Source: a virus | DNA: 43,388 nucleotides | IMG/VR virus record: IMGVR_UViG_3300048006_000273 | Span: 1-43,388 of that record | Reading direction: 5' to 3' (one strand) | Shown here: positions 16,331-24,884 of the stretch, piece after piece | Numbering within the stretch: position 1 is the first letter of the stretch | How the letters are laid out: each line of letters starts with the position of its first letter | Position numbers and translations under genes: made by a program | The notes under the pieces: generated by a model | What the model saw: the letters and a program-made list of their open reading frames with translations, nothing else | What the model was told of the DNA's origin: nothing | The model's database searches: none

Positions 16331-17434
16331 ATGGCTACGCACGATTACAACATTGCAAACGCCAGCGGCCAAGCCGTGCGGCAAGACCTGAACAATGTTT
16401 TGGCGGCTATTCAAAGCACCAACAGCAACGCGACTGCTCCAGCCACTACCGTTGCTCATCAACTTTGGTATGACACCTCAGAGAACAAGTTAAAAATCCG
16501 CAACGCAGCTAATGATGGCTGGGTAGATGTTGTGGCTTCTGCAAGCGGCGCTTTAGTTGGGTCAAGCTCTACAAGAGTTCAAGTTACGCCTGGCACGCAA
16601 GCTTTACCTAGCGTTTATTTCGGCACCAATACAACTTCTGGATTTTATGCACCTACAAATCTCAGCGACAATGAAATTGCATTATCGCTCGAAGACCATA
16701 CTTACTTAAAGATTGGCTACGACGTTGCTACAGGCAGTACCCCAAACAGAAGTTTATTTCTTGGGAATGCTGCATCAGAGCAAAGCCCTTTAAAGCCAAA
16801 AGATGTTACAGACAATAATGCCACTGCAAACCAAGGGTTAATGGTTAGTGAGCTTGGCAGGTTGCAAGTATGTGCGAAAGAAGGGCCTCCAGTAGAGCTT
16901 AACCGTACTAACAACGATGGAAACCTTATTACGTTTTATGGTAGTGGGACAACTGAAGGCGCGATAGTCATTAGTGGAACCACTGTTTCTTTAGTTGGTT
17001 CTCACTTATCACGTTGGTCACAATTGCCAGGCAATGCTGCCCGCGCTGAAATTTTGCGTGGCACGGTATTGAGCAACATCGACGAAATGTGCGAATGGGG
17101 TACGGAAGGCAACCCTCAGCTAAACCGTTGCAAAGTCAGCGAAGTTGAAGGAGACCCTAATGCAGCTGGTGTGTTTCAGTCTTGGGATGACGACGACGAA
17201 ACATACACAAAAGATTTGTATATTGCGATGACGGGTGACTTTGTTATTCGCATTGCACAAGGGACGACAGTCGCCCGTGGTGATCTATTGATGTCAGCAA
17301 GTGATGGAACGGCCAAGCCACAAGGCGATGATATTGTTCGCAGTAAAACGGTTGCCAAAGTGACGAGCACCTACGTGTCAGAAACTTATAGCGATGGCAG
17401 CTATTGTGTTCCTTGTGTCCTTATGGCTTGCTGA
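16331..17434 (+). CDS. Tail fibre / tip-attached protein
   Basis: A 367 aa beta-rich protein directly after J. It opens with a helix (YNIANASGQAVRQDLNNVLA) followed by an aromatic strand block, HQLWYDTSENKLKIRN, a frequent start of cyanophage tail fibres. A middle module (VYFGTNTTSGFYAPTNLSDN) is repeated in the next gene. The C-terminal part includes GDFVIRIAQGTTVARGDLL, similar to structural beta modules of trimeric fibres. It probably forms side fibres. No enzyme motif is visible. Spacing to both neighbours is 2-9 nt. Confidence 0.7.
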   Translation: MATHDYNIANASGQAVRQDLNNVLAAIQSTNSNATAPATTVAHQLWYDTSENKLKIRNAANDGWVDVVASASGALVGSSSTRVQVTPGTQALPSVYFGTNTTSGFYAPTNLSDNEIALSLEDHTYLKIGYDVATGSTPNRSLFLGNAASEQSPLKPKDVTDNNATANQGLMVSELGRLQVCAKEGPPVELNRTNNDGNLITFYGSGTTEGAIVISGTTVSLVGSHLSRWSQLPGNAARAEILRGTVLSNIDEMCEWGTEGNPQLNRCKVSEVEGDPNAAGVFQSWDDDDETYTKDLYIAMTGDFVIRIAQGTTVARGDLLMSASDGTAKPQGDDIVRSKTVAKVTSTYVSETYSDGSYCVPCVLMAC

Positions 17435-17436
17435 TT

Positions 17437-18537
17437 ATGGCTGACAGAAAGATTTCTCAACTGGCGTCACTGATTACACCAGCGGCGCTTGACGATTTTG
17501 TTGTTGTTGACGCAAGTGAAGCGAGTAGTGCTGATAAGAATAAAAGATTATCTTTTAGTGTTTTGCACAAAGCGGTGCCAGATGGCACTGTTACTGACCC
17601 TTCAATCAGTTTTTTAACAGATAGTAGTGCCTCAGGTTTTTACCGCTCAGCAGCCAATGAAGTTGCAATTACTGCAAACAGAAGTTTTATTGGCAAATTT
17701 ACTACTACTGGGTTCCAATTAGGCACTGGAACGGCAGCTGCCCCGCTGCATCTTTTTAGTACAGACACGACTGATCAAGTCATTATTGAGAATACTGATG
17801 ATGGGTTGGATACCGCACCAGACCTTGTGCTGTACCGCAATTCAGCAACGCCTGCAGCAGGCGACAACTTAGGCAACCTTGAGTTTCGCGGCCAGAATGC
17901 TGAAAATGAATATATTGCCTACGCGCAAATCACAGCGCAAATTTCAGACACAACTGACGCCAGCGAAGACGGCATTCTGCAGTTGATGTCGATGTCAGCT
18001 GGTGCGTCTGCTGCACGCCTTACGTTAAAAAGCAACAAGGTTGGTGTAAACGAGGCTAACCCTGAGCACCCGCTCCACATCACTGAGTCTGTTACCAACA
18101 CTGGTCTTTTTATTGAATCAGCGGAAGCCGTTCCAGTTAGCGCAGCTGACATCACTTTGTATCACCATCGTGGTGATGCTGTTGCCGGTCAAGACGCTGA
18201 CGTTTTAAGCAGCATCAATTTCCAGGGCAATAACGACGCAACGACACCAGAGCTTGTGTTGTTTGGAACGATTGAATCGTCAATTGTTGACGCAACTGAT
18301 ACGTCAGAAGACGGCAAGCTTGATTTCAAGGTTCAGGCAGCTGGAACGTTGACGAGCATGGCTGCGATTACAGCAGCAAACGTGACGCTTGGAAGTCGCC
18401 CAATTTTGCCGACTTTGACGCCTGCTTCTGCAACTGCTACCGGTATTGCTGGTGAGGTGGCATGGGACGAAAACTACATTTACGTTTGCACTGCGGCTAA
18501 CACCTGGAAACGGGTTGCTATTTCAACTTGGTCGTGA
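17437..18537 (+). CDS. Tail fibre protein with KISQL adaptor
   Basis: A 366 aa fibre. ATG 17437 is chosen over an upstream start at 17404 because MADRKISQL is the conserved-looking adaptor start shared with the next gene. Residues 45-75 repeat the ISFLTDSSASGFYRSAANE module of the preceding gene. The middle has two long similar repeats (LVLYRNSATPAAGDNLGNLEF and ITLYHHRGDAVAGQDADVLSS), each followed by DTTDASEDG or DATDTSEDG. The end (GEVAWDENYIYVCTAANTWKR) is a common fibre cap. It acts as a fibre shaft with repeated beta units. No chaperone-protease is recognised in it. Confidence 0.7.
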   Translation: MADRKISQLASLITPAALDDFVVVDASEASSADKNKRLSFSVLHKAVPDGTVTDPSISFLTDSSASGFYRSAANEVAITANRSFIGKFTTTGFQLGTGTAAAPLHLFSTDTTDQVIIENTDDGLDTAPDLVLYRNSATPAAGDNLGNLEFRGQNAENEYIAYAQITAQISDTTDASEDGILQLMSMSAGASAARLTLKSNKVGVNEANPEHPLHITESVTNTGLFIESAEAVPVSAADITLYHHRGDAVAGQDADVLSSINFQGNNDATTPELVLFGTIESSIVDATDTSEDGKLDFKVQAAGTLTSMAAITAANVTLGSRPILPTLTPASATATGIAGEVAWDENYIYVCTAANTWKRVAISTWS

Positions 18538-18569
18538 TGCCAGTAATATCAGGGAAAGTCTGAGGCGCT

Positions 18570-19178
18570 ATGGCAAATACCAAGATTTCAGAACTAACCG
18601 AACTGGTGTCTGTTCAGGGCTCAGACGTTGTGCCAATTGTTGACACGCTCAACAACCAAACGAAAAAAGCTACTGTTGTCAATCTCGTCACGACCGGCTT
18701 ATCAGACACTGCTGTTACTGCCGGGAGCTACACGCTAAGCAGTATTACTGTTGATGCCAAAGGTCGAATTACAGCAGCATCAAACGGAACTGCTGCAGAC
18801 ACCGACAAGATTGTTGAAGGCGATACGGAAGCTGAGGTTGTTGACACTGGTTCGGATGGCCATTTTAAAGTTACGACCGAAAACGCTGAAAGGTTCCGTG
18901 TTGGACCTGCTGGCCAAATTGGTGTTGGTGGAGCGAATTACGGCACAAGTGGCCAGGTTTTAACAAGTGGTGGTCCATCAGGTGCAATTACTTGGTCTGC
19001 TGCTGCAGCTGGAGCGACTGGCGGGGGATCAGATGCTTGGGCCTTAGAGCATGACAACACGATTACGACGACTTATACGATTGGCACTGGTAAGAATGTG
19101 ATTTCTGCTGGTCCGCTTAGTATTAATGCAGCGGCAACCATTACAGTGCCTGCAACGTCTAACTGGGTGATTGTCTGA
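18570..19178 (+). CDS. Short tail fibre with KISEL adaptor
   Basis: A 202 aa protein starting MANTKISEL, a paralogue of the adaptor of the previous gene. It continues with VVPIVDTLNNQTKKATVVNL, typical of fibre N-termini in marine phages. The rest is Gly/Ser/Thr-rich strands (YTLSSITVDAKGRITAASNG) ending in a small cap. It ends by sharing its last base with the next ATG. It may form a separate fibre or compete with the longer one for the same anchor. Confidence 0.65.
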   Translation: MANTKISELTELVSVQGSDVVPIVDTLNNQTKKATVVNLVTTGLSDTAVTAGSYTLSSITVDAKGRITAASNGTAADTDKIVEGDTEAEVVDTGSDGHFKVTTENAERFRVGPAGQIGVGGANYGTSGQVLTSGGPSGAITWSAAAAGATGGGSDAWALEHDNTITTTYTIGTGKNVISAGPLSINAAATITVPATSNWVIV

Positions 19179-19384
19179 TGGCACTACGACTTGTTGGTCA
19201 GACTTCTGGCTATGTAGAGATCCAAGCTCATAGCACTGCATCAGACAATGCTTTGACTCTGCCTGTTGATAATGGGACTAATGGCCAAGTCTTGACAACT
19301 GACGGGTCAGGCGGTTTATCGTTTACGACGATATCGGTTCCACCTGCTGGTGTGAGCCTTGGGCTTGCCATTGCGTTAGGTTGA
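19178..19384 (+). CDS. Short fibre-associated protein (68 aa)
   Basis: A 68 aa beta-type protein (SGYVEIQAHSTASDNALTLP, then TNGQVLTTDGSGGLSF). The phrase GQVLTTDGSGGLSF is like the linker of the previous fibre (GQVLTSGGPSGAITW), so it looks like a detached fibre cap domain. It starts by a 1-nt overlap with the preceding stop and ends 4 nt before the next gene. No further function is recognisable. Confidence 0.55.
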   Translation: MALRLVGQTSGYVEIQAHSTASDNALTLPVDNGTNGQVLTTDGSGGLSFTTISVPPAGVSLGLAIALG

Positions 19385-19388
19385 TCTC

Positions 19389-19727
19389 ATGGCTGAAACT
19401 TTTAACAACGCATCCGTCAAGCTAACGACGACAAATGCGACAGATTTATATCAAGCGCCAACTGGTGCGGCAACAGATCGAGCGATTGTGCTGAGTTGCT
19501 TGGTTGCCAACGTTGATGGTAATTCTGCTGTTGAAATTACAATTGCGTTGACAGATGGCAGTGACGCTGTTTTAAGCACTCTGGCTAGCACAATTGCTGT
19601 TCCTGCGGATGCGTCTATTGAGATTATTCCGAACAAAGTAGTAATGAAGCAATCGCAAAAGCTGAGAGCAACTGCTGGTGCCGCAAACGATATTGAAGTA
19701 ACAGTTAGTGCATTGGAGATTACATGA
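19389..19727 (+). CDS. Small beta-sandwich structural protein
   Basis: A 112 aa protein: MAETFNNASVKLTTTNATDLY, then AIVLSCLVANVDGNSAVEITI and NKVVMKQSQKLRATA. I recall many marine cyanophages carrying a small conserved structural protein of this pattern in their tail regions. No biochemical role is known to me. It overlaps the next gene by ATGA, so it is co-translated with the Gly-rich adhesin. Confidence 0.6.
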   Translation: MAETFNNASVKLTTTNATDLYQAPTGAATDRAIVLSCLVANVDGNSAVEITIALTDGSDAVLSTLASTIAVPADASIEIIPNKVVMKQSQKLRATAGAANDIEVTVSALEIT

Positions 19728-20554
19728 TGGGGGAAGGTGGACTTATTGGGAAACAAAACCCTACAACGGTTGATTCTGCTTCAGGAGTGTGGCCACTAAA
19801 TCAAGTTTTTCTGCGAAATACTGTTGGAGCTGAATGGCCTAGTTTTAATGCGCCTGATACTGTCAGTTATAACCTTATAGGTGGTGGTGGTGCTGCTGCT
19901 GGGGGTTCTGGAACCTACACAGGAGGCGGTGCTGGAGCTGCTTTGTTTCAGGGCACTTTTGTCCCAACAGGTGGAACGACTTATACCGTGACAGTAGGTG
20001 CGGGGGCAAGTAGTTCTGCTGACGGAGCAACAAGCTCAATTGTGGGTATTGTGAATGCAGCCGGAGGCGGTTCAGGCTACAGCTCTAGCAGCGGAGGCGT
20101 TGGTGGAAGCAATACTAGCTTTAGTGGCGGTGTTAGCAATTACAGTCTTGCTGCAGGTGGAGGCGCAGGTGCTAGTGAGAATGGCGGGCCAAATGTAAAC
20201 ACTTACTACGGTGGTGCAGGTGGTGATGGTGTGGCGGTGCCTTTGCATCCAACGGGCTTAACTGCTGGCGGTGGCGGTGGGGGCGCTGGACTCTTTGATT
20301 CTGGCAGTCCAGGAACTGGTGGCGGTGGAGCGTATGGCGGCGGTAATGGCACTGCTGGTGCAGGTGGTGGCGGCGGAGCTAACCTTTCCAATAACACTCC
20401 AAATTCCGGTGGCAACGGAGGATCTGGCCGCGTTATTTTGCGTTATGCAGACGGATTCCCTGCAGCAACAACAGTAGTTGGAAACCCTACAATTACAGTT
20501 TCAGGTGGGTATAGGTACTACGATTTTACTAGCTCAGGGAGCATCATGTTCTAA
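19724..20554 (+). CDS. Glycine-rich tail adhesin
   Basis: A 276 aa protein. After a short strand-rich start, residues about 50-245 consist largely of GGGG, GGAGA and similar runs broken by short loops (NNTPNSGGNGGSG). It closes with GRVILRYADGF and a final strand block. Gly-rich sheets of this type occur in phage adhesins such as the polyglycine-II sandwich of T4-like gp38, where variable loops bind the host receptor. That comparison is by composition only. The start ATG 19724 overlaps the preceding stop. Confidence 0.7.
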   Translation: MMGEGGLIGKQNPTTVDSASGVWPLNQVFLRNTVGAEWPSFNAPDTVSYNLIGGGGAAAGGSGTYTGGGAGAALFQGTFVPTGGTTYTVTVGAGASSSADGATSSIVGIVNAAGGGSGYSSSSGGVGGSNTSFSGGVSNYSLAAGGGAGASENGGPNVNTYYGGAGGDGVAVPLHPTGLTAGGGGGGAGLFDSGSPGTGGGGAYGGGNGTAGAGGGGGANLSNNTPNSGGNGGSGRVILRYADGFPAATTVVGNPTITVSGGYRYYDFTSSGSIMF

Positions 20555-20925
20555 TGGCACATTTTGCACTAATTAAAAACAATATAGTTGAACAGGTTGT
20601 TATCATTGACAATGCCAGTTTGATAAACACCGAAGGCAACGAACAAGAGGCTTTAGGGGTTGCGTTCTGTCACTCACTGTTTGGTGCGGGTGACACATGG
20701 ATGCAAACTTCTTACAATGGCAAAATACGCAAAAATTTTGCAGGAATTGGATACACATACGATTTAGCACGTGATGCGTTTATCGCGCCACAGCCTTATA
20801 CGAGCTGGTTGTTGAACGAAACGACTTGCCAATGGGAGGCACCTACGCCATGCCCAGATGATGGCAATGTATATCGCTGGGACGAGTCAACGACTTCATG
20901 GGTTCAGGTTGAAGTGCCCGAATAG
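20554..20925 (+). CDS. Trp-rich tail-fibre-region protein
   Basis: A 123 aa protein starting MAHFALIKNNIVEQVVIID, with FGAGDTWMQTSYNGKIRKNFAGIGYTYD and two aromatic repeats near the end (SWLLNETTCQWEAPTPCP, YRWDESTTSWVQVE). Proteins of this pattern are frequent near tail-fibre genes of marine T4-like cyanophages, where their function is unknown. It shares a base with the stop of the previous gene. It may be a fibre attachment or assembly factor. Confidence 0.65.
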   Translation: MAHFALIKNNIVEQVVIIDNASLINTEGNEQEALGVAFCHSLFGAGDTWMQTSYNGKIRKNFAGIGYTYDLARDAFIAPQPYTSWLLNETTCQWEAPTPCPDDGNVYRWDESTTSWVQVEVPE

Positions 20926-21016
20926 AGCCATTAAGGATCAACTTTCAGAAGATGAACGTGCTCAGATGGGGCTGGTCAGTTAAAGTTGGCGTAATTGCCC
21001 TACGGCTGGCCTAGCA

Positions 21017-21490
21017 ATGGCGTTTGGAACGGTAAAGGTCGATTCGATTACGACCAGCACCAAGACAGTCACAGTTGACAATGTCTTGGATTCAACTGCT
21101 ATTGGCAGCACTGTTCAGGGGTTTGACGCTGACACTGCAAAAACTGATGTCGCGCAGACCTTTACCGCTAGCCAGCGCGGTGAGATTACAACGCTGGCAA
21201 GTGGCTCGACGGTAACGCCCGATTTTGCGGCAAGCAATAATTTCACGTTGACGTTGGGCGAAAACTTGACGTTTGCTAATCCAACAAACCTTGTAGTTGG
21301 TCAGTCTGGATCAATCTTTTTGGTGCAAGACGGCACTGGGTCACGCTCCATCTCATGGGGAAGCTTCTTTGATTGGGCTGGAGGCAACCCGCCATCTTTA
21401 AGCACTGCTGCGGGGTCGGTGGATCGTTTGGATTACATAGTTCGCACCACAGGTTCAATCCATTCTGTTGTAACTCTGGCTTACTCATGA
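21017..21490 (+). CDS. Tail fibre N-terminal / shaft protein
   Basis: A 157 aa protein (MAFGTVKVDSITTSTKTVTV, then DVAQTFTASQRGEITTLASG and FTLTLGENLTFANPT). The middle phrase AQTFTASQRGEI is a common junction in marine phage tail fibres, followed by a small beta domain. It is preceded by a 91-nt gap (20926-21016) with a doubtful 20-codon frame only. Its stop overlaps the next start (ATGA), so it may anchor the long DUF7483-like protein that follows. Confidence 0.65.
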   Translation: MAFGTVKVDSITTSTKTVTVDNVLDSTAIGSTVQGFDADTAKTDVAQTFTASQRGEITTLASGSTVTPDFAASNNFTLTLGENLTFANPTNLVVGQSGSIFLVQDGTGSRSISWGSFFDWAGGNPPSLSTAAGSVDRLDYIVRTTGSIHSVVTLAYS

Positions 21491-23421
21491 GCGTTATTGG
21501 CAGCAACATTCTTGCTGGGGCGTCTGGCGCAGCAGGCGGAGACAAGGTTTACGTTGATGATGTTTTTAGTACTTATGTATATGAGGGCAAAACCACGGCT
21601 CAAGCAATTCCTAATGGAATTGATTTAGATGGTGAAGGCGGACTGATTTGGATTAAGAAAAGAAGTTCTGGATCTCATAGCCTGACAGATACAGTAACTG
21701 GTATTGATAAAAATTTAATTACCAACAGCACTAATCCACAAGCTACTGATGCCAATAGAATTACTGCCGTTAGTGCGAATGGGTTTACTTTATATGGTGA
21801 CGGTACAAATGTAAACACTAATGGTGATAATTTTGTCTCCTGGACATTCCGCAAAGCGCCTGGTTGTTTCGATATAGTTACTTACAGCGGTAGCTCATCT
21901 AATCAAACTATTCCTCATTCGCTCGGCTGCGTGCCAGGAATGATTATTGTTAAAAACCTTACTAAAAATCCTGGTGAGTCATGGGCCGTTTACCATAAAG
22001 ACGTTGGACGATTAAATTCGCTATATTTAAACGAAACTTCAAGCCAATCAGGCACAGTAACTGACTGGGCTTATACTACCCCTACTGCTGACAACTTTTA
22101 TGTTGGGTCTAGCTCTGACAAAACAGGTAGGGATGGCCACAATTATGTCGCTTACCTTTTTGCTAGCGACGAACCAGTGTTTGGCACGGATGGTGATGAA
22201 AGCATTATTAAATGTGGGACTTATACGGGTACAAATGCAGAAAATATCATTAATGTTGGATTTGAACCCCAATACTTTTTTATAAAAAAGACCAACGGTA
22301 GTGGTCTTTGGATGTGTTGGGACTTTATGCGTGGTGCCGCTAATAACAGTACAAATCAACCATCTCTTTACTTTACCTCAGCTGATGCTGAATCCCCGTT
22401 TGGGCATGCATACGTTCATCAGAATGGATTTGCCTTTTCTAACTCTGATACAGATTTCAACGTATCTGGTGGTACCTTCATCTACATGGCAATCCGCCGT
22501 CCGAATAAGCCACCTGAAACTGGAGCGGATGTGTTTGCTATTGATACCAGAGGTGGTACAAGTCCTACTCCACCAACATTTTATTCAGGGTTTCCAGTTG
22601 ACTTTTCCATTCGAAGAGATACTACTGCAGACGACTGGCACTTTAGGACAAGAATGACCGGCGAAGCTGGACTGCTTTTTCCAAATCAAACTCTTGGTGA
22701 GACCAGTAATTCATCATCAACAGTTACGTTTGACCGGATGGATGGCACCGGATTCAATACTGGCGCGGATTCAGCTAATTACTCTTGGATGTTCAAACGT
22801 GCTCCAGGTTTCTTTGATGTAGTTGCATATAATTCTGTATCAGGTGGCGGCGTTTCCAACAGCCAAAATCACAACTTAGGTGTAGCGCCTGAGATGATTA
22901 TAGTTAAAAAGAGAGATGCTCTTAGCGGCTGGCCTGTTTATCATACTGCTACTGGATTAACTACTTCTACAAAACTTCACAGCCCTTATATAGACACAGG
23001 TGCTGGTTCTTACTGGGAATCTGCACCAACATCTACACAATTTTTCCCTTACGGTAGCGACACGAATAACACTGGTTCATGGATTGCCTACCTTTTTGCA
23101 AGCCTGGACGGTATCAGTAGTGTAGGTACTTACAACGGAACTACTGGCGACCAAGAAATTGACTGTGGGTTTATTGCAGGTGCAAGGTTTGTATTGATCA
23201 AACGCACCAATAGTACTTCTGACTGGTTTCTTTGGGATACAACAAGAGGCATTAATGATGGCGCTAATCCAAATGATCCATACATTAAGCTAAATCATGA
23301 TGAAGCCCAAGTAACAAACACTAATCTCATTGATCCACTTCCCGAAGGTTTTATCGCTAAAAATACTGATGCCGACATCAATGCTGTTGGCGGCACCTAC
23401 CTCTACCTTGCAATCGCTTAA
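21487..23421 (+). CDS. Tail fibre with repeated lectin-like domains (DUF7483-like)
   Basis: A 644 aa fibre. ATG 21487 is chosen because it overlaps the preceding stop (ATGA) and gives MSVIGSNILAGASGAAGG, a typical start. At least two homologous units are visible: NFVSWTFRKAPGCFDIVTY at about 115 and NYSWMFKRAPGFFDVVAY at about 430. Each is followed by HSLGCVPGMIIVKN or HNLGVAPEMIIVKK, then a Trp/His block and YVAYLFAS or WIAYLFAS. The units alternate with IKCGTYTGT / SVGTYNGTTG sheets. Concanavalin-like sugar binding is plausible for this family but unproven. Confidence 0.75.
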   Translation: MSVIGSNILAGASGAAGGDKVYVDDVFSTYVYEGKTTAQAIPNGIDLDGEGGLIWIKKRSSGSHSLTDTVTGIDKNLITNSTNPQATDANRITAVSANGFTLYGDGTNVNTNGDNFVSWTFRKAPGCFDIVTYSGSSSNQTIPHSLGCVPGMIIVKNLTKNPGESWAVYHKDVGRLNSLYLNETSSQSGTVTDWAYTTPTADNFYVGSSSDKTGRDGHNYVAYLFASDEPVFGTDGDESIIKCGTYTGTNAENIINVGFEPQYFFIKKTNGSGLWMCWDFMRGAANNSTNQPSLYFTSADAESPFGHAYVHQNGFAFSNSDTDFNVSGGTFIYMAIRRPNKPPETGADVFAIDTRGGTSPTPPTFYSGFPVDFSIRRDTTADDWHFRTRMTGEAGLLFPNQTLGETSNSSSTVTFDRMDGTGFNTGADSANYSWMFKRAPGFFDVVAYNSVSGGGVSNSQNHNLGVAPEMIIVKKRDALSGWPVYHTATGLTTSTKLHSPYIDTGAGSYWESAPTSTQFFPYGSDTNNTGSWIAYLFASLDGISSVGTYNGTTGDQEIDCGFIAGARFVLIKRTNSTSDWFLWDTTRGINDGANPNDPYIKLNHDEAQVTNTNLIDPLPEGFIAKNTDADINAVGGTYLYLAIA

Positions 23422-23427
23422 TTAATC

Positions 23428-23934
23428 ATGGAAATCCGCAACCGTTCCACAGGCGCTGTCACCACTGTCAGCCAGTTCAAAGCTGAGCACCCCAACACCA
23501 GCTTCCCGAAACAGATCAGCACAGAGGTTTTAAATAGCTTTGGCTATGACGCTGTTTTGAATGGAGCGGCGGCAACTGTTACTGCTCCTTATGGCGTCAG
23601 CACCCGTAGTGGTGTTGAAGAGATCAGTGGGCAATGGTTCACCAAGTTCATTGCTGGTCCAGTTTTTACTGACACAACTGATGACGATGGCAACGTAACG
23701 ACAGCAGCCGACAATGAAATTGCATACAAAGCACGTATTGACAGCGAAGTTGCTGCATCTGTTCGTGCTGAGCGTGACAGGTTGATTGCTGAAACCGACT
23801 GGGTTGTTGTTATGGCAAAAGAGACTGGAACAAACATCCCAGCCGCGATGAAAACTTACAGGCAAGCGTTACGCGATTTGCCGTCAGCAGAGGGCTTCCC
23901 GCATACGATGACTTGGCCAACTAAGCCTTCATGA
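23428..23934 (+). CDS. Tail fibre assembly chaperone-like protein
   Basis: A 168 aa protein. The N-terminal half (MEIRNRSTGAVTTVSQFKAE) is small and globular. The C-terminal half carries the well-known tail-fibre-chaperone signature: AERDRLIAETDWVVVMAKE, then YRQALRDLPSAEGFP and the final TWPTKP. Such proteins help trimeric fibres to fold. It is the last gene of the fibre block. Its stop overlaps the start of the next small gene. Confidence 0.75.
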   Translation: MEIRNRSTGAVTTVSQFKAEHPNTSFPKQISTEVLNSFGYDAVLNGAAATVTAPYGVSTRSGVEEISGQWFTKFIAGPVFTDTTDDDGNVTTAADNEIAYKARIDSEVAASVRAERDRLIAETDWVVVMAKETGTNIPAAMKTYRQALRDLPSAEGFPHTMTWPTKPS

Positions 23935-24128
23935 TGCAAAGACCTGACCCAATGATCCCCTGCAAGCCAGGGGCAGAGGATTTAGTTGCGATGAATAATC
24001 GTATTGTCTGGCTCGACATGCTTTACAAGCTTGAAGGCCGCGACAGAACAGATCATCCAAAGCGTGGTCTTTACACCGGACTGCATAAGCGTCATTTCTC
24101 AACGTTCCCTGGAACGGATGACAACTGA
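23931..24128 (+). CDS. Conserved-looking small hypothetical protein (65 aa)
   Basis: A 65 aa protein with a Pro/Asp-rich start (MMQRPDPMIPCKPGAEDL) and a helix with NRIVWLDMLYKLEGRDR, then HPKRGLYTGLH. The start overlaps the preceding stop by ATGA, which supports translation. No family with a known function is recognised. It may belong to the fibre block or be a small late protein. Confidence 0.6.
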   Translation: MMQRPDPMIPCKPGAEDLVAMNNRIVWLDMLYKLEGRDRTDHPKRGLYTGLHKRHFSTFPGTDDN

Positions 24129-24199
24129 AGAACACATTCAAAACCGTCCATTGACTAGGCCAGTTAATCTGGTTCAAGGAAACCTATCCTCTTCTCAAA

Positions 24200-24562
24200 A
24201 TGATCAAGTCTTTTGTGATTTCTGCAGCCGCTACGGCAGTTGCATTGGCACCAGCGTCTGCCCTCGCTGGCCCTTACCTAAACCCAGAATTTAACGGTGC
24301 AACTGTTGGCGACGACTACTTAGGTGGTGCGCTGAATCTTGACGTTGGCTACGAAGGCGGCCAAGGCGCTTATTCCTGGTTTGTGCAAGGTGGTCCTGCC
24401 ATCCTGATGCCAAACGGTTCAGAGAACGAAGTTGAGTTTGCCGGTAAATTCGGTGGTGCAGTTCAGGTTGCTGAAAGCGTTTCCGTTTACGGAGAACTCA
24501 GCGGCGTAACTGGCGACGAATTTAGCTGGGGTTCCAAGCTTGGCCTCAAGTATTCGTTCTGA
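24200..24562 (+). CDS. Exported outer-membrane-type beta-barrel-like protein
   Basis: A 120 aa protein with a clear Sec signal peptide (MIKSFVISAAATAVALAPAS, cleavage near ALA-G at 24). It continues in alternating strands (YLGGALNLDVGYEGG, YSWFVQGGPAIL, VEFAGKFGGAVQV, SVSVYGELSGVTG) and ends in LGLKYSF, whose C-terminal Phe is the outer-membrane insertion signal. About six to eight strands would make a small barrel. A host-like surface protein in a phage suggests change of the cell envelope during infection, for example exclusion of other phages. That role is inference. It is followed by a strong terminator. Confidence 0.7.
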   Translation: MIKSFVISAAATAVALAPASALAGPYLNPEFNGATVGDDYLGGALNLDVGYEGGQGAYSWFVQGGPAILMPNGSENEVEFAGKFGGAVQVAESVSVYGELSGVTGDEFSWGSKLGLKYSF

Positions 24563-24591
24563 GCTAGCATTTAGCCGGAAGAGCAACTGCA

Positions 24592-24628
24592 CCTCCCTTG
24601 GTCTCACACAGCAAGGGAGGTTTTTCTT
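24592..24628 (+). terminator. Strong intrinsic terminator
   Basis: A perfect 9-bp stem CCTCCCTTG / CAAGGGAGG with an 11-nt loop is followed by TTTTTCTTT. It closes the fibre and barrel-protein transcript. Confidence 0.9.
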
Positions 24629-24640
24629 TGGAGCCTGATC

Positions 24641-24880
24641 ATGCAAAAGGTTTTTAACCTGCTTGGCGTTCTGGGTTTTGTAATGTCTGGAACGATGGTT
24701 GTTGGGTCGTTAGTTCTCTACACGCGCATCCCATCGCTGACGAAGTATTACATGAGTGAGCTAAAGCTTGAGCTAACGAAAGTGATAACTCAGATGGTGC
24801 CAGCCAAGCTCGATGACGTGATGCCTGAGTTGCCATCAGCAACAGGGCCAGCAATCGAAACGCCTAAATTACCGTTCTGA
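24641..24880 (+). CDS. Small membrane protein (79 aa)
   Basis: One clear transmembrane helix at about 6-28 (LLGVLGFVMSGTMVVGSLVLY) is followed by an amphipathic helix and a Pro-rich tail (PELPSATGPAIETPKLPF). It lies 13 nt after the terminator's T run and 4 nt before a second membrane-type gene, so the two are probably co-expressed. The Pro-rich end resembles the opening of the next protein. Function unknown. It may be a virion or envelope protein. Confidence 0.65.
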   Translation: MQKVFNLLGVLGFVMSGTMVVGSLVLYTRIPSLTKYYMSELKLELTKVITQMVPAKLDDVMPELPSATGPAIETPKLPF

Positions 24881-24884
24881 TTCG

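Noticed and set aside
20206-20415. Pro-rich minus-strand frame opposite the Gly-rich adhesin
   Set aside because: Its poly-Pro is only the reverse complement of GGC/GGT glycine codons.
20952-21014. Twenty-codon frame beginning MNVLRWGWSVK between two fibre genes
   Set aside because: Too short to support alone; a hydrophobic peptide is conceivable but nothing confirms it.
24118-24294. Frame starting MTTEEHIQNRP before the barrel-like protein
   Set aside because: Most of it overlaps the signal peptide gene in another frame, and its composition there is unnatural.
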